Below are positions 9,198-19,186 of a stretch of DNA of 53,927 nucleotides, one piece after another. The translations under genes and the position numbers were made by a program. This DNA is from a virus, in the IMG/VR virus record IMGVR_UViG_3300037585_001389, positions 1 to 53,927 of that record. One strand, given 5' to 3'. The number at the start of each line of letters is the position of its first letter. Position 1 is the first letter of the stretch. The notes under the pieces were generated by a model. The model saw nothing but the letters and a program-made list of their open reading frames with translations, searched no databases and was not told the DNA's origin.

Positions 9198-10061
9198 ATG
9201 GCTAAAAAGCAAACAAAAAAAGTAGAGGTTCAAGAATCCTACGTAGAAGAGACAGTTGTAGTTGAAGCTCCAAAACCGGAGCCAAAACCAATTGTTAAAG
9301 AAATTAAAAGAAAAGAACCAGTTAGTAAGAAACTTGACGATGGTTGGGAAGTGAAAACTAGGCAATACTTCTTAAAGGGCCAAGGTAAACCTTTGTCTTA
9401 TATTTTAAAATCATCAAATATATATTGGTTCGATGAAGAAAAAGGTTATGAAAGAGAACTTAAGTATTGCTCTAACCAAAGAACACACTTCGTTGATGAG
9501 ATGAAAGGTGATGAACGACTTGAGCATATTATCTTTAGAGCAGGTATTTTAACTGTCCCTAAAGAAAAAGTTATCTTACAAAAACTGTTGTCACTATATC
9601 ACCCTCATAGAAACAAATTATACTATGAGTGGAAACCAGAGGTAAAAGCTGAGAGTGAAATGGGTTTCTTAGAAATGGAAATAAATGCCCTTAATGCCGC
9701 TCAAAGTCTAGACATTGATATGGCTGAGGCTGTTATGAGAGTTGAGATTGGTTCTAGCGTATCTAAGATGAGTTCTAAGGAGCTTAAGCGAGATTTATTA
9801 TTATATGCTAAGAAAAACCCTAGATTGTTCTTAGATTTAGTTAATGATGACAATGTGATGCTTAGAAACTTCGGTATCAAGGCTACAGAGATGGGGATTA
9901 TAAAACTATCCTCTGACCAAAGAACGTTTATGTGGGGGTCTAATGATAGAAAACTCATGACTGTTCCTTTTGACGAACACCCATATTCAGCCTTAGCCGC
10001 TTGGTTTAAGACTGATGAGGGAATGGAGATATACTCCAATATAGAAAAACGATTAAATTAA
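9198..10061 (+). CDS. conserved-looking hypothetical protein, 287 aa
   Basis: I cannot name a family. Residues 1-45 are a low-complexity Lys/Glu/Val/Pro segment (VEAPKPEPKPIVKEIKRKE) that is probably disordered. A folded domain follows with aromatic-rich stretches (YILKSSNIYWFDEEKGYERE) and a helical C-terminal half ending 'AWFKTDEGMEIYSNIEKRL'. The gene is isolated between two UUCG hairpins (9141-9170 and 10076-10099), so its mRNA level may be set apart from that of its neighbours. Lying between capsid and connector genes, it could be a head-completion or decoration protein; that is inference. Confidence 0.75.
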   Translation: MAKKQTKKVEVQESYVEETVVVEAPKPEPKPIVKEIKRKEPVSKKLDDGWEVKTRQYFLKGQGKPLSYILKSSNIYWFDEEKGYERELKYCSNQRTHFVDEMKGDERLEHIIFRAGILTVPKEKVILQKLLSLYHPHRNKLYYEWKPEVKAESEMGFLEMEINALNAAQSLDIDMAEAVMRVEIGSSVSKMSSKELKRDLLLYAKKNPRLFLDLVNDDNVMLRNFGIKATEMGIIKLSSDQRTFMWGSNDRKLMTVPFDEHPYSALAAWFKTDEGMEIYSNIEKRLN

Positions 10062-10075
10062 TAATCAATGGTGAT

Positions 10076-10099
10076 GCAACTGCCCTTCGGGGTGGTTGC
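10076..10099 (+). promoter_or_regulatory. UUCG-tetraloop hairpin without U-tract
   Basis: The 24 bases form a perfect 10-pair stem (gcaac-tg-ccc / ggg-tg-gttgc, with two G-U wobbles) closed by TTCG. The core, 'tgcc(c)-ttcg-(g)ggtg', is the same as in the terminator after the capsid gene. No U-run follows; the next bases are aaaactacaaaaaaag, which lead into the ATG at 10120. It is more likely an mRNA-stabilising or processing hairpin, or a weakened terminator copy, than a full terminator. Confidence 0.6.
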
Positions 10100-10119
10100 A
10101 AAACTACAAAAAAAGAATT

Positions 10120-10866
10120 ATGGCAATAAGTGTAGACACAGTATATCAAAGAGTATTAACCCTTGCTAACAAAGAGCAACGTGGTTATATCACTCCGCAG
10201 GAGTTTAACTTATTGGCAAACCAGGCTCAGATAGCTATATTTGAATCTTACTTTTACGCGAAGAATCAGAGAGATAGAGCAGAACCCGCTAGAACGAATG
10301 AGGTAGATGAATCAGATATAGGAGAGTTATTAGGCGCTAAATTAAATCCATTTAGATCTGTAGAAAACGTTGAAGTAAATGCTGGTACTCAAAATACTTT
10401 TCCAGCTACAGTTGGTGTAGATGGAGTTCAGATAGATGTGTTTCAAACAGGTAGAGTTTTTTATAATGATAGAGTGGCTAAGAAAGTTAGTATTAACGAG
10501 TTTAATAGCATAGCATCTTCTGCTAGACATAATGCTACTAGCAACGCAGAAGCCGTATATACAGATAGTTTAGTTACTAGTAGAGATATATTAATAAGAA
10601 GTGCTGGGTCTAATCTAGCGTCCGGTGTTACAGTGGAGTGCTTTAGGGTACCTAGAACGGTTAGGTGGCCATATGTTGTTATACAGAATAAAGCTTTATA
10701 TAATCCTACCGATGCTGTTAGACAAGATTTTGAATTACATAAATCAGAAACAGATACTGTAGTGAATAAAATTCTTGAATTAGCAGGTATAGTAATAAAT
10801 AAAGTAGGACTCGCTCAAACAGCCGCTCAAATGATCGGTGCTGAATCACAAATCCAAAATACGTAA
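10120..10866 (+). CDS. head-tail connector-type structural protein
   Basis: The start is ATG 10120 (MAISVDTVYQRVLTLANKEQ). A longer reading would need a TTG at 10096, inside the hairpin. The 248-residue protein has a helical N-terminus with 'RGYITPQEFNLLANQAQ', a beta-rich middle and a C-terminal helix preceded by 'DFELHKSETDTVVNKILELAGI'. The pattern 'E/Q-x-R-G-Y-I-T-P-x-E-F-N' recurs in structural proteins of marine podovirus-like phages next to the capsid block, and the position fits a ring adaptor below the portal. Exact role unproven. Confidence 0.65.
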   Translation: MAISVDTVYQRVLTLANKEQRGYITPQEFNLLANQAQIAIFESYFYAKNQRDRAEPARTNEVDESDIGELLGAKLNPFRSVENVEVNAGTQNTFPATVGVDGVQIDVFQTGRVFYNDRVAKKVSINEFNSIASSARHNATSNAEAVYTDSLVTSRDILIRSAGSNLASGVTVECFRVPRTVRWPYVVIQNKALYNPTDAVRQDFELHKSETDTVVNKILELAGIVINKVGLAQTAAQMIGAESQIQNT

Positions 10867-10870
10867 TTAA

Positions 10871-11824
10871 ATGGGAATAACAAGGTCAAATCCTCAGGGA
10901 TATTACGATAATAACGGTATCTTAAATGATGGCGCGTACGGTGATTATAGGTATATACCACTGAATGAAATCATAGATTCATTTGCCGCTACATATGTTG
11001 GTAAAGGAAAACTGTGTGAAAACGTGCTATTAAGTGACGTTACATTTCATGCTACACGAGGATTACAGGAGCTTAGCTATGATACTCTAAGAAGTACTAA
11101 AGATTGGGAGGTTGAAGTACCGTCCTCTCTCGTACTGGTCATGCCTTTAGATTATGTTAATTATGTTAAAATAGGATGGAGTGATAGTAACGGTATAGAA
11201 AGATTATTGTATCCTGCAAGCAAAACCTCAAATCCATTTGACGTAGATGAGTCAGTTCAAAGCTGGGGTGGTTTCACAGCCGACGGTAGTGCGGATGATT
11301 TAGATAGAACAGTAGCGGATTCTGACGGAAATTTTAGCTCTGACACTTGGGCTAATTATAACGCACAATCAGCCACAGACATTGGCTCTACTGACGCTGA
11401 CAATATAGATGATGAATACGGAAATCTAGTAGGCGGTAGATACGGTATTGATCCTCAGCACGCTCAAGCAAACGGTACTTTCTTTGTAGATGAAGATCTT
11501 GGTAAATTTCACTTTAGCTCTAATATGAGCGGTAAAACCCTTGTGTTAAGATATATTAGTGACGGTTTAGCACCCACAAGCAACACTGACCAAACGCTCG
11601 ATCTCACTAACAGTTTAGTTCCAAAATTAGCAGAAGAAGCTATATACAAGCATATACTCTACGGTGTGTTACTAGCTCGTAAAGATTCTCCAGCGGGATT
11701 GCTAGCTCAGATTAAGAAAGAGAGATTTGCAGAAACTAGAAAAGCTAAGCTTAGACTTTCAAATATTAAATTAGAAGAATTAACTCAAATACTTAGAGGA
11801 AGCTCTAAACAAATCAAACACTAA
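10871..11824 (+). CDS. tail tubular/adaptor-type structural protein
   Basis: This 317-residue protein begins MGITRSNPQGYYDNNGILND. It has an N-terminal helical part (RYIPLNEIIDSFAATYVG), a beta segment 'SSLVLVMPLDYVNYVKIGW' near residues 91-110, a Gly/Asp-rich loop region (residues 130-200), and a helical C-terminus with a basic end. The order connector, this gene, very large nozzle-type gene matches the adaptor, nozzle arrangement of short-tailed phages (T7 gp11/gp12, P22 gp4/gp10 and relatives). It starts four bases after the preceding stop. Function assigned by context and general fold. Confidence 0.6.
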   Translation: MGITRSNPQGYYDNNGILNDGAYGDYRYIPLNEIIDSFAATYVGKGKLCENVLLSDVTFHATRGLQELSYDTLRSTKDWEVEVPSSLVLVMPLDYVNYVKIGWSDSNGIERLLYPASKTSNPFDVDESVQSWGGFTADGSADDLDRTVADSDGNFSSDTWANYNAQSATDIGSTDADNIDDEYGNLVGGRYGIDPQHAQANGTFFVDEDLGKFHFSSNMSGKTLVLRYISDGLAPTSNTDQTLDLTNSLVPKLAEEAIYKHILYGVLLARKDSPAGLLAQIKKERFAETRKAKLRLSNIKLEELTQILRGSSKQIKH

Positions 11825-11827
11825 AGT

Positions 11828-14800
11828 ATGGCAGAGTTAAAACGTAATTTTCTTAAAGCGAAGATGAATAAAGACTCTGATGAGAGAGTCATTCCACCTG
11901 GTGAATACAGGGACGCTTTAAATGTGCAGATACAAACTTCTAGTACGGGAGATGTAGGTTCATTACAGAATATAAAAGGTAACACAAAAATAACTAACGT
12001 TGTTGGAGCAGGTACTTACCCTACTCCACATGCAGATGATATTTGTGTTGGTATCGTGAGCCATCCTTCCACTGATAAGATTTACTATTTTATAAATTCA
12101 GGTGGAGGAGATGTAAAGAAAGATTATATTCTACAGTATGATCCTATTGCAAATCTCATTACATACGTTTTTGTAGATATATACTCAGTTAAAAAAACAG
12201 GGTTAAGCGGAACTGCCGCTACCTTCCCCGTGGATGCCGCTGAAGCCAAGACGATAAGACCTGGTATGATATTTGAAGCTGGTAACACCACGTATAAAGT
12301 TACAAAGGTAGACCCATCAGGAACACCAACGGTGACATTAGACGCTGCCGCGCTTTTACCAGATCCACTAGTACTTACACACCGTAGAACTTTAAACTTT
12401 CCAGAAAAACTTATTACAGGTATAAATATTCTGGATGACAATCTTTTTTGGACAGATAACGCTACTGAACCTAAAAGGATTAATATAACTAGATCTATCC
12501 GCGGAACAGGTGGAGCGTCAGCTGTTCCAGCTACTTTACCGCTAGGGGATAATGCTAACTACCATACTAGGTTTATTAGGGTAACACCTGGTACTTCTAG
12601 TGATTTAGAGATGATTACGTACGAGAACGGCGGGACATTTCCTAGGTTTATGGCTCTTAAAGACATAACCGTTATACGTAAACCACCTTTACAAGCTTTA
12701 AAAGTTAGTGCGTTTAACACCGTTGAAGAGCGAGCTGATCCAGTATCTGGAATTGTTAACGCAACCATTATATGGGCTGGCTTGTACCCTGTTGGTAGTG
12801 TTATAACAGGTTTAACTTTTACTTTCCCAGTAGACTTCCGTGATGGTGACATAGTTAGTTTCACAGCTCTAAGCGGTACGACAACCGCTAGCGGGTCTTA
12901 TGATATAAAACTAGAGGTTTTACCTACAGTTAGTACTTTTGAAGGCGCTTTTGACAGCGGGTATGAATTTAAAGTTCTTACTATATCCGCAGATTTAATA
13001 CCTACGATAAACGACTGGACGATAAAGCTGGTTACTAGAGAAGCGTTTTTAGATGATAAATTCGTTAGATTTTCTCATAGGTATAAGTATCAAGACGGGG
13101 AATATTCTACCTTCGCGCCTTGGTCTGAGGTAGCTTTTATACCGGGTATGTATAACTACTCGGCTCAAGAGGGTTATAACGAAGGTATGGCTAATCGCGT
13201 ACGTAGTTTAACGTTAGAAAATTACGTACCTGTGAACTTACCTTACGGAGTAACAGATATAGACTTACTATATAAAGAGACAAACAATCCAACCGTGTAC
13301 ACAGTTGAAACCGTTAAACCAACGGTGACATCATACGAAATGTTGACTGATATGGTTCACGCGGTGGTTCCATCTAGTCAACTTCTACGCCCATGGGACA
13401 ATGTACCTCGAGTAGCTCTCGCTCAAGAGGTATCCGCTAATAGAGTTATATATGGAAACTACTTACAGAACTACAACGTTAACGAAGAACCAAGCGCGAC
13501 CGTAACAACTAGGTCTAAAGCTATAAACCCCTCTAGTGGTATTGGTGGAATGCCTAGCGTAAAGTCGCTAAGGCAGTACCAAGTTGGAGTTGTTTTCAGT
13601 GATGAATATGGTCGAGAGACGCCTGTGTTAACAAGTACAAATCAATCCACCCACGTGGGAGTTGATCTAGCTCCTATGTACAATAGGTTAAAGGTTGCTT
13701 TAGACATAAAGGGACCTCCTCCACCAACTTGGGCTAAATACTATTCCTTTTATGTAAAAGAACCTACCGTAGAATATTACACCTTAGCTATGGACAGGTG
13801 GTATAATGCTGCGGATGGTAACATCTGGATATCTTTTCCTTCATCAGAAAGAAACAAGCTTGATGAAGAAACATTTTTGTATTTAAAAAAAGCGCATGGT
13901 AACAACATACAGGTCTCTAGTGGTATAGAGTATAAAATACTCGCTATAGAAAACGAAGCTCCGGATTTTATAAAAACGTTATATAGACATGTAGGTGATA
14001 TTGACAATAGTAGCGGTAGTAATGATAATATAGGTACAGATGAAGGTGGTTATCCTCTAATGGGTACTAGAGTCATATCTATATTTGACCCCGGAACAGG
14101 TTCTCTTGGTGATGAACTTTCTGGGGATGCTTTGCTTACTAGTTATTGGAGACTTAGGTTCTCTGATACAGATGATGTAGCTGGTACTTTATCTAAATTT
14201 TATGATGTTGATAAAGTAACAAAAAGTAATAGTAAGATATTTTTTCACCTGCACGGATCTATAAGTAACGATTTATCCTTTGCTACAACGGCGGGTGATG
14301 CAAACACGTATGAGAATCGAATAGACACACTTAGGGTGCAGATTTTTAAAGGAGCTATTAAATCTAGACCTGAATTTGACGGTAGATTTTTTGTTAAGAT
14401 TGCTAAAGATATTGATATAACTAACTATGTGACATCTTTTGAAGGAGATGATTGGCTGGTTTATGATAGTCGAGATTTAGCTTACATAAACAATAATTGT
14501 TATGTTGATACTAGTCCTTTCTCTCAACCGACATCTTTTGAATCTAGTGACACTTGGTTCGATACCCCTGATGAAGACCATCCCACTGAGCACGCTAACG
14601 CGCAAGGTGGTGGATCAACTTACACATGGAGTGACGCGTCAGGCGTTCTCGGAACAAGTTTAACTAATAATGATAATACTGGCGGTGCAGCGTTAAATAA
14701 TGGTGGACCTGAAAGTACAGATTTTTGGAAAATCGCTGCAGGAAGGTTTTTCATAGACCGAGCTTCTGCTTATTCTTGGAGTGGTAGAGATCAACATTTA

Positions 14801-17287
14801 CCTGGTAACATTTATGATGGTGTTTACGCTAATGGTCGTTGGCATGACGAGTATGTAATTGACTCGACAATAACTGCTGAACATAGTCTTGACGAATTCA
14901 CGGGAAACCCCGGAATACCGCAACAGTGGTATTGGAATGAAATATCTACGAGTGTAACAGAGAGAACTGCTTGGATGACTAATGTTAAAGATGACGGTAC
15001 CAAAGGCATGGCGAAACCAGGTAGAGGTTTGTTTAATTCTGGAGATTACGGATACATGGATATATCATGGAGCGGTTTTTCAAATGCAGATAATTACATA
15101 CACGCTGACGGGGTAGGTTGGTGGGTTGAAACTGAAGATGCTGAAGCAAACCAAGTAACACGCTTAGCATATGATCCTGATTTCAATGGAACAGGTGACT
15201 CGCCAGCAGACTTCATAGAAAAGCTTTACAGACCTGGTGCTAAATTTAGATTTAAACTCGATCCAGATAACACCCCATATACAGTATACTCTAATTGGGA
15301 TATTGCTATTGGTGATTCATATAATTACACGAATATAAACGAGATAAATAACGATGGAACTGGCATCTATGGTGCCGGTTATCTTAACTCAATGTATCGT
15401 CACGGTCACTACGGGATACGGAACTATAAAACCTCTACCTCAGATGGTCAGTGGGATGGTTTTAATTTACGTCAAAAGTGGTCTATTAAAGTTACCCCAC
15501 CGTTCGGTAGTGGCCCAAGTGGGTATACACCTACCACTGGTACTCAAAACTCTGGAGGTGGTATAACAGCAATAAGAGCCGTGCATCACGATGGAACCGG
15601 ACCTTATGACGCTATAGAGATACTAGCGCCTACCACTATAGATGATGATGGAAACGATATAAGTGGAGGTTTCGTGAGTAATCCAGCTGTCTGGGAAACT
15701 AAACCTAAAGAGAGTGTGGATATAGATATATACTATCAAGCTAGCGATATAATTCCTTTAGGTGTAACGTCTGAAACAGATGAAGATCTTATTCCAACAA
15801 ACTCAACTTTTACGCTTGGTGCTACAACTCACACGGTAACCAGCTGGGACAAATTAAAGATAAACACAGACTCTAATATTACTGCAGCTAGTTTTGACGC
15901 TGCTAGTATTACTTATGTTATTATAACCACTCCAAGTGGTAGAGAAACTACACTACAACTAAGTGGCGTTCAAGGTCAAAGTTACGTTACTTTGGAAGGC
16001 GTCCCTGGTTTACCCTATGTATCTCATATGTTACCTTGGAGTAACTGCTGGAGTTTTGGTAACGGTGTTGAATCAGATAGAGTACGAGATGATTATAACG
16101 CTCCGCAGATGGACAATGGAGTTAAAGCGTCCACAGTACTAGCTGAGCAGGTTAAAGAAGAGAGGAGAAAGCATGGTTTAATCTGGTCTGGTATATACAA
16201 CTCTACTTCGGGTATAAATGAAACAAATCAATTTGCCACAGGAGAAAAGATTACTAAAGACTTGAATCCAGTTTATGGAAGTTTACAGGCTCTACTTAAT
16301 AGAGACACTAGACTCGTTATGTTCTGCGAAGATAGGGTTTTAAAAGGTGTTACAAATAAAGATGCTTTATATAACGCTGACGGTAATCCTCAGCTTGTAT
16401 CTAGCAACGCCACTGTTGGTGATGTAACTCCATACGTAGGTAATTGGGGTATATCTAAAAACCCTGAGTCTTTAGCTGTATCACCTTCAACAGCTTACTT
16501 TACAGATGTTAATAGAGGTAGAGTTTTAGCCCTTTCTGGAGAAGGTATAAGACCTATATCAGATATAGGTATGGAGGGGTATTTCTCCACCTTGAAACAA
16601 GTTAGTGGAACTGTGTTGGGTACTTTTGATACTATGGCTAAAGAGTACAATCTAACATACAAACTTTTTAACACCGCGTCTTTTAGCGAAAGAAGTAACT
16701 CTTGGGTGAGCTTCAAGAGCTTTGATCCACAGGCTGGTGTTAGTTTAAACAACGACTATTATACGTTTGCTAATGGAGATTTATGGGCGCATCACACTAA
16801 TTCTCTTTATAATAATTTTTATGGTAGTCAATATAAATCTAGCGTGACAACTATATTTGGAGACACTAGTGGTAAAGTAAAAAGCTTTAACACCGTGAAC
16901 TATGAAGGGTCTCAAGCTAGAGTAACCGCATTCACTGATATTGACGACGTTAATTTGCTAAACGGTGTTTGGGCTACTAATGATGGTGTTACTGAAACTG
17001 ACAATGTAACAGATGGAGAGTATTTTAACTTAGTTACGAAAAAAGGATGGTATCTAAGTAGTATGAAAACAGATCTACAAACAGCTTCGGAAACTGAGTT
17101 TAAAGATAAAGAGGGAAAATGGTTTGGAGTACCTAGTGGAGATAATACGGTATCTAGTACCGCTAATTTTTCTACTCAAGGATTAGGTACAGCTACAGCA
17201 GTTCATAGTGGATCAGCTAGTGGTACTGTTACTATATCGCTTGCTAATAGCTCTACTGGTAGTGATGGAAGTGATTGGGATCAATAA
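11828..17287 (+). CDS. giant tail nozzle/stabilisation-type structural protein, 1819 aa
   Basis: The N-terminus carries a pattern typical of tail-tube nozzle/DNA-stabilisation proteins of Bacteroidota podoviruses: 'KMNKDSDERVIPPGEYRDAL' (residues 12-31), then 'VGSLQNIKGNT'. These proteins form a beta-propeller nozzle below the connector that closes the DNA channel. Near the end, 'ESLAVSPSTAYFTDVNRGRV' and 'LSGEGIRPISDIGMEGYF' (about residues 1545-1585) look like further propeller blades. The long middle (residues 550-1480) is beta-rich, with many Asp/Gly/Asn and aromatic residues, probably inserted surface domains. At 1819 residues it is much larger than T7 gp12 or P22 gp10. Family call moderate, structural role strong. 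Confidence 0.75.
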   Translation: MAELKRNFLKAKMNKDSDERVIPPGEYRDALNVQIQTSSTGDVGSLQNIKGNTKITNVVGAGTYPTPHADDICVGIVSHPSTDKIYYFINSGGGDVKKDYILQYDPIANLITYVFVDIYSVKKTGLSGTAATFPVDAAEAKTIRPGMIFEAGNTTYKVTKVDPSGTPTVTLDAAALLPDPLVLTHRRTLNFPEKLITGINILDDNLFWTDNATEPKRINITRSIRGTGGASAVPATLPLGDNANYHTRFIRVTPGTSSDLEMITYENGGTFPRFMALKDITVIRKPPLQALKVSAFNTVEERADPVSGIVNATIIWAGLYPVGSVITGLTFTFPVDFRDGDIVSFTALSGTTTASGSYDIKLEVLPTVSTFEGAFDSGYEFKVLTISADLIPTINDWTIKLVTREAFLDDKFVRFSHRYKYQDGEYSTFAPWSEVAFIPGMYNYSAQEGYNEGMANRVRSLTLENYVPVNLPYGVTDIDLLYKETNNPTVYTVETVKPTVTSYEMLTDMVHAVVPSSQLLRPWDNVPRVALAQEVSANRVIYGNYLQNYNVNEEPSATVTTRSKAINPSSGIGGMPSVKSLRQYQVGVVFSDEYGRETPVLTSTNQSTHVGVDLAPMYNRLKVALDIKGPPPPTWAKYYSFYVKEPTVEYYTLAMDRWYNAADGNIWISFPSSERNKLDEETFLYLKKAHGNNIQVSSGIEYKILAIENEAPDFIKTLYRHVGDIDNSSGSNDNIGTDEGGYPLMGTRVISIFDPGTGSLGDELSGDALLTSYWRLRFSDTDDVAGTLSKFYDVDKVTKSNSKIFFHLHGSISNDLSFATTAGDANTYENRIDTLRVQIFKGAIKSRPEFDGRFFVKIAKDIDITNYVTSFEGDDWLVYDSRDLAYINNNCYVDTSPFSQPTSFESSDTWFDTPDEDHPTEHANAQGGGSTYTWSDASGVLGTSLTNNDNTGGAALNNGGPESTDFWKIAAGRFFIDRASAYSWSGRDQHLPGNIYDGVYANGRWHDEYVIDSTITAEHSLDEFTGNPGIPQQWYWNEISTSVTERTAWMTNVKDDGTKGMAKPGRGLFNSGDYGYMDISWSGFSNADNYIHADGVGWWVETEDAEANQVTRLAYDPDFNGTGDSPADFIEKLYRPGAKFRFKLDPDNTPYTVYSNWDIAIGDSYNYTNINEINNDGTGIYGAGYLNSMYRHGHYGIRNYKTSTSDGQWDGFNLRQKWSIKVTPPFGSGPSGYTPTTGTQNSGGGITAIRAVHHDGTGPYDAIEILAPTTIDDDGNDISGGFVSNPAVWETKPKESVDIDIYYQASDIIPLGVTSETDEDLIPTNSTFTLGATTHTVTSWDKLKINTDSNITAASFDAASITYVIITTPSGRETTLQLSGVQGQSYVTLEGVPGLPYVSHMLPWSNCWSFGNGVESDRVRDDYNAPQMDNGVKASTVLAEQVKEERRKHGLIWSGIYNSTSGINETNQFATGEKITKDLNPVYGSLQALLNRDTRLVMFCEDRVLKGVTNKDALYNADGNPQLVSSNATVGDVTPYVGNWGISKNPESLAVSPSTAYFTDVNRGRVLALSGEGIRPISDIGMEGYFSTLKQVSGTVLGTFDTMAKEYNLTYKLFNTASFSERSNSWVSFKSFDPQAGVSLNNDYYTFANGDLWAHHTNSLYNNFYGSQYKSSVTTIFGDTSGKVKSFNTVNYEGSQARVTAFTDIDDVNLLNGVWATNDGVTETDNVTDGEYFNLVTKKGWYLSSMKTDLQTASETEFKDKEGKWFGVPSGDNTVSSTANFSTQGLGTATAVHSGSASGTVTISLANSSTGSDGSDWDQ

Positions 17288-17305
17288 ATATATATACAAA
17301 TAAGC

Positions 17306-19186
17306 ATGGCAGGCTGGACAACAAATACTCCTACTACAACTGTAAACGTAGGAACAGAAGTAACCGTATCGGGTTTATATATAACAATAACCCCAGTGGC
17401 TGGCTACTCTATTATTCCAGAAAATTTTATGATTGGTGGGGCGTACCCAGCAAATTTCACAAGCAATAAGTGGGTATTGGGTAACGTCGATTCTCAAATA
17501 AAATCTGTCACCTTCACTCAAGACTCAGCTAATGTTCGTGCAACAGCTGAATTCTATTCTAGCACATTCGACGCTAATACAACGGTAAACATAGACATAG
17601 ACGAAAACCCGGATAATCCAGTAACGCAAAACGTATCTGGAGTTTGTGCTAGAGTTCAATATCCACACTCTCCAAACTCAACGCTTACGGTAACTACATC
17701 TGCTGAAACTGCGGTAGACCAACAAGATGGTGATGCCACTCAACCTTGGATTAAAAGCTACAAACATCAAGAGAATGATTTGGAAAACTTTGAAGTGTTT
17801 AAGTTGGTTGTAATCCCGGGTACAGGTTACACTATACTTAATTCAACTATATTGGAAAGCGCGGAGATAGAGGGTGTTTTAGGGTATTTCGACAAAGACG
17901 TCAATAGCACCTACACTGGTGATGGTAAGGTATTCACTATTCGCTACACATCTCCAGATGGCGCGGATTTTTATACGCCATGTGATTTCGGTAATTACTT
18001 TACGATAGATTATACAGAACAATTAATAGACACAGTTGATACTAACACCATACACGGTGTTAATGTGTCATCTCCTATAGGATATCAAGGTGGAGAAACA
18101 ACAGTTACAGTTGTAGGAGCTGTTAATACTCAGTATACGATGACTATACAAAACGCTAGTACAAATCATTGGTATAATTTTGCTACTAACGCTTTTCAAT
18201 CTGGCGCTGCAAACCTAGCTGGTAACACGGGTAGCAAAGGGGTTCAAGAGACACAGATTAAAATACTAGGCGGAGATAGTTCCGTTAATTACAATATAGT
18301 ATTGGCCTCGCTAGGTAGTTCCACGCTACAAAGTGGAGTACCCACCTCAAATGGAGATCTTCAAATTAAACAATACGGTACAAGCACTTTAACTTTAGCG
18401 CCGCTGTCGGAAGAGAGCGGCGATTTTGGAACGTATAGCCCAACTACCTTAGCTATTAAAAGACCCATTAGATTTGCTGGAGACTCTTATATAGATAATA
18501 GAGTAAATGTGATAGTTGTAGACGGTATAACTAACGGTTCTTCTACAAAAGTGGATATAGTAAGCAATAATGCTAGGCTACTGAAATCTGGCATGCGTAT
18601 TACTGGTAGTGGTATACCTTATAACACTACTATTAAAGATGTAGGGACGGTAGCTAAAAGCTATATAACACTAAGTACTGCCGTTAACTTAACTTCTGTT
18701 ACTAAATTAAAGTGCGCTGAGAATATAACAGATGTAGTGCCGTTCTCATTTACAATACAGCCTGGTGGTGGAAAAACATTAGCTGTAAACACGTCTAACA
18801 ATCCCGACGATTCCATATGGGGTTTTAACGATGTTGCTACAAGTGTTAATGTTAACCAAATTGGTGCTACATCACTGGTAGTCAACAACTCTCATGGAAT
18901 TCTTGAAGGTATGACTGTAACTGGTACAGGTATACCATCTAATACAGTCGTTAGTAGTATTGTTTATAAAACACATACAATAACTTTAAATCAAGCTCAC
19001 TCAGGAGTGACGGATGGCCATAGGATGACATTCAAAGGAGCTAACAACCCTAGCGCAAAACCTATTAGTATTGACATTGCTCTTGATGCTCCAAATATAG
19101 TTATAACAGGATATCTCAATGTACCTAAGCTAGCTAATTCTGCTAGGGTTTGGATACACTTAGACGACATGATAACAGTAACATAA
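17306..19186 (+). CDS. beta-rich tail structural protein with internal duplication, 626 aa
   Basis: It starts MAGWTTNTPTTTVNVGTEV, 18 bases after the nozzle gene. The protein is Thr/Ser/Asn-rich and almost wholly beta. Two copies of a domain with the signature 'G-M-x-[IV]-T-G-[ST]-G-I-P-x-N-T-x-[IV]' occur at about residues 425-435 and 533-543. Each is followed by a hydrophobic 'ITLS/ITLN' strand about 25 residues later. Such modules recur in adhesive phage tail proteins. The stop shares one base with the next start (TAATG). Probably a tail spike or nozzle-associated adhesin; receptor unknown. Confidence 0.65.
   Translation: MAGWTTNTPTTTVNVGTEVTVSGLYITITPVAGYSIIPENFMIGGAYPANFTSNKWVLGNVDSQIKSVTFTQDSANVRATAEFYSSTFDANTTVNIDIDENPDNPVTQNVSGVCARVQYPHSPNSTLTVTTSAETAVDQQDGDATQPWIKSYKHQENDLENFEVFKLVVIPGTGYTILNSTILESAEIEGVLGYFDKDVNSTYTGDGKVFTIRYTSPDGADFYTPCDFGNYFTIDYTEQLIDTVDTNTIHGVNVSSPIGYQGGETTVTVVGAVNTQYTMTIQNASTNHWYNFATNAFQSGAANLAGNTGSKGVQETQIKILGGDSSVNYNIVLASLGSSTLQSGVPTSNGDLQIKQYGTSTLTLAPLSEESGDFGTYSPTTLAIKRPIRFAGDSYIDNRVNVIVVDGITNGSSTKVDIVSNNARLLKSGMRITGSGIPYNTTIKDVGTVAKSYITLSTAVNLTSVTKLKCAENITDVVPFSFTIQPGGGKTLAVNTSNNPDDSIWGFNDVATSVNVNQIGATSLVVNNSHGILEGMTVTGTGIPSNTVVSSIVYKTHTITLNQAHSGVTDGHRMTFKGANNPSAKPISIDIALDAPNIVITGYLNVPKLANSARVWIHLDDMITVT
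18520..19040 (+). repeat. two diverged copies of a tail beta-module
   Basis: Within the 17306-19186 gene the translated motif 'GMRITGSGIPYNTTI' and its later partner 'GMTVTGTGIPSNTVV' lie about 108 codons apart, each with matching strands before and after. The DNA is too diverged for a recent duplication, so this is an old protein-level repeat. Confidence 0.6.
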
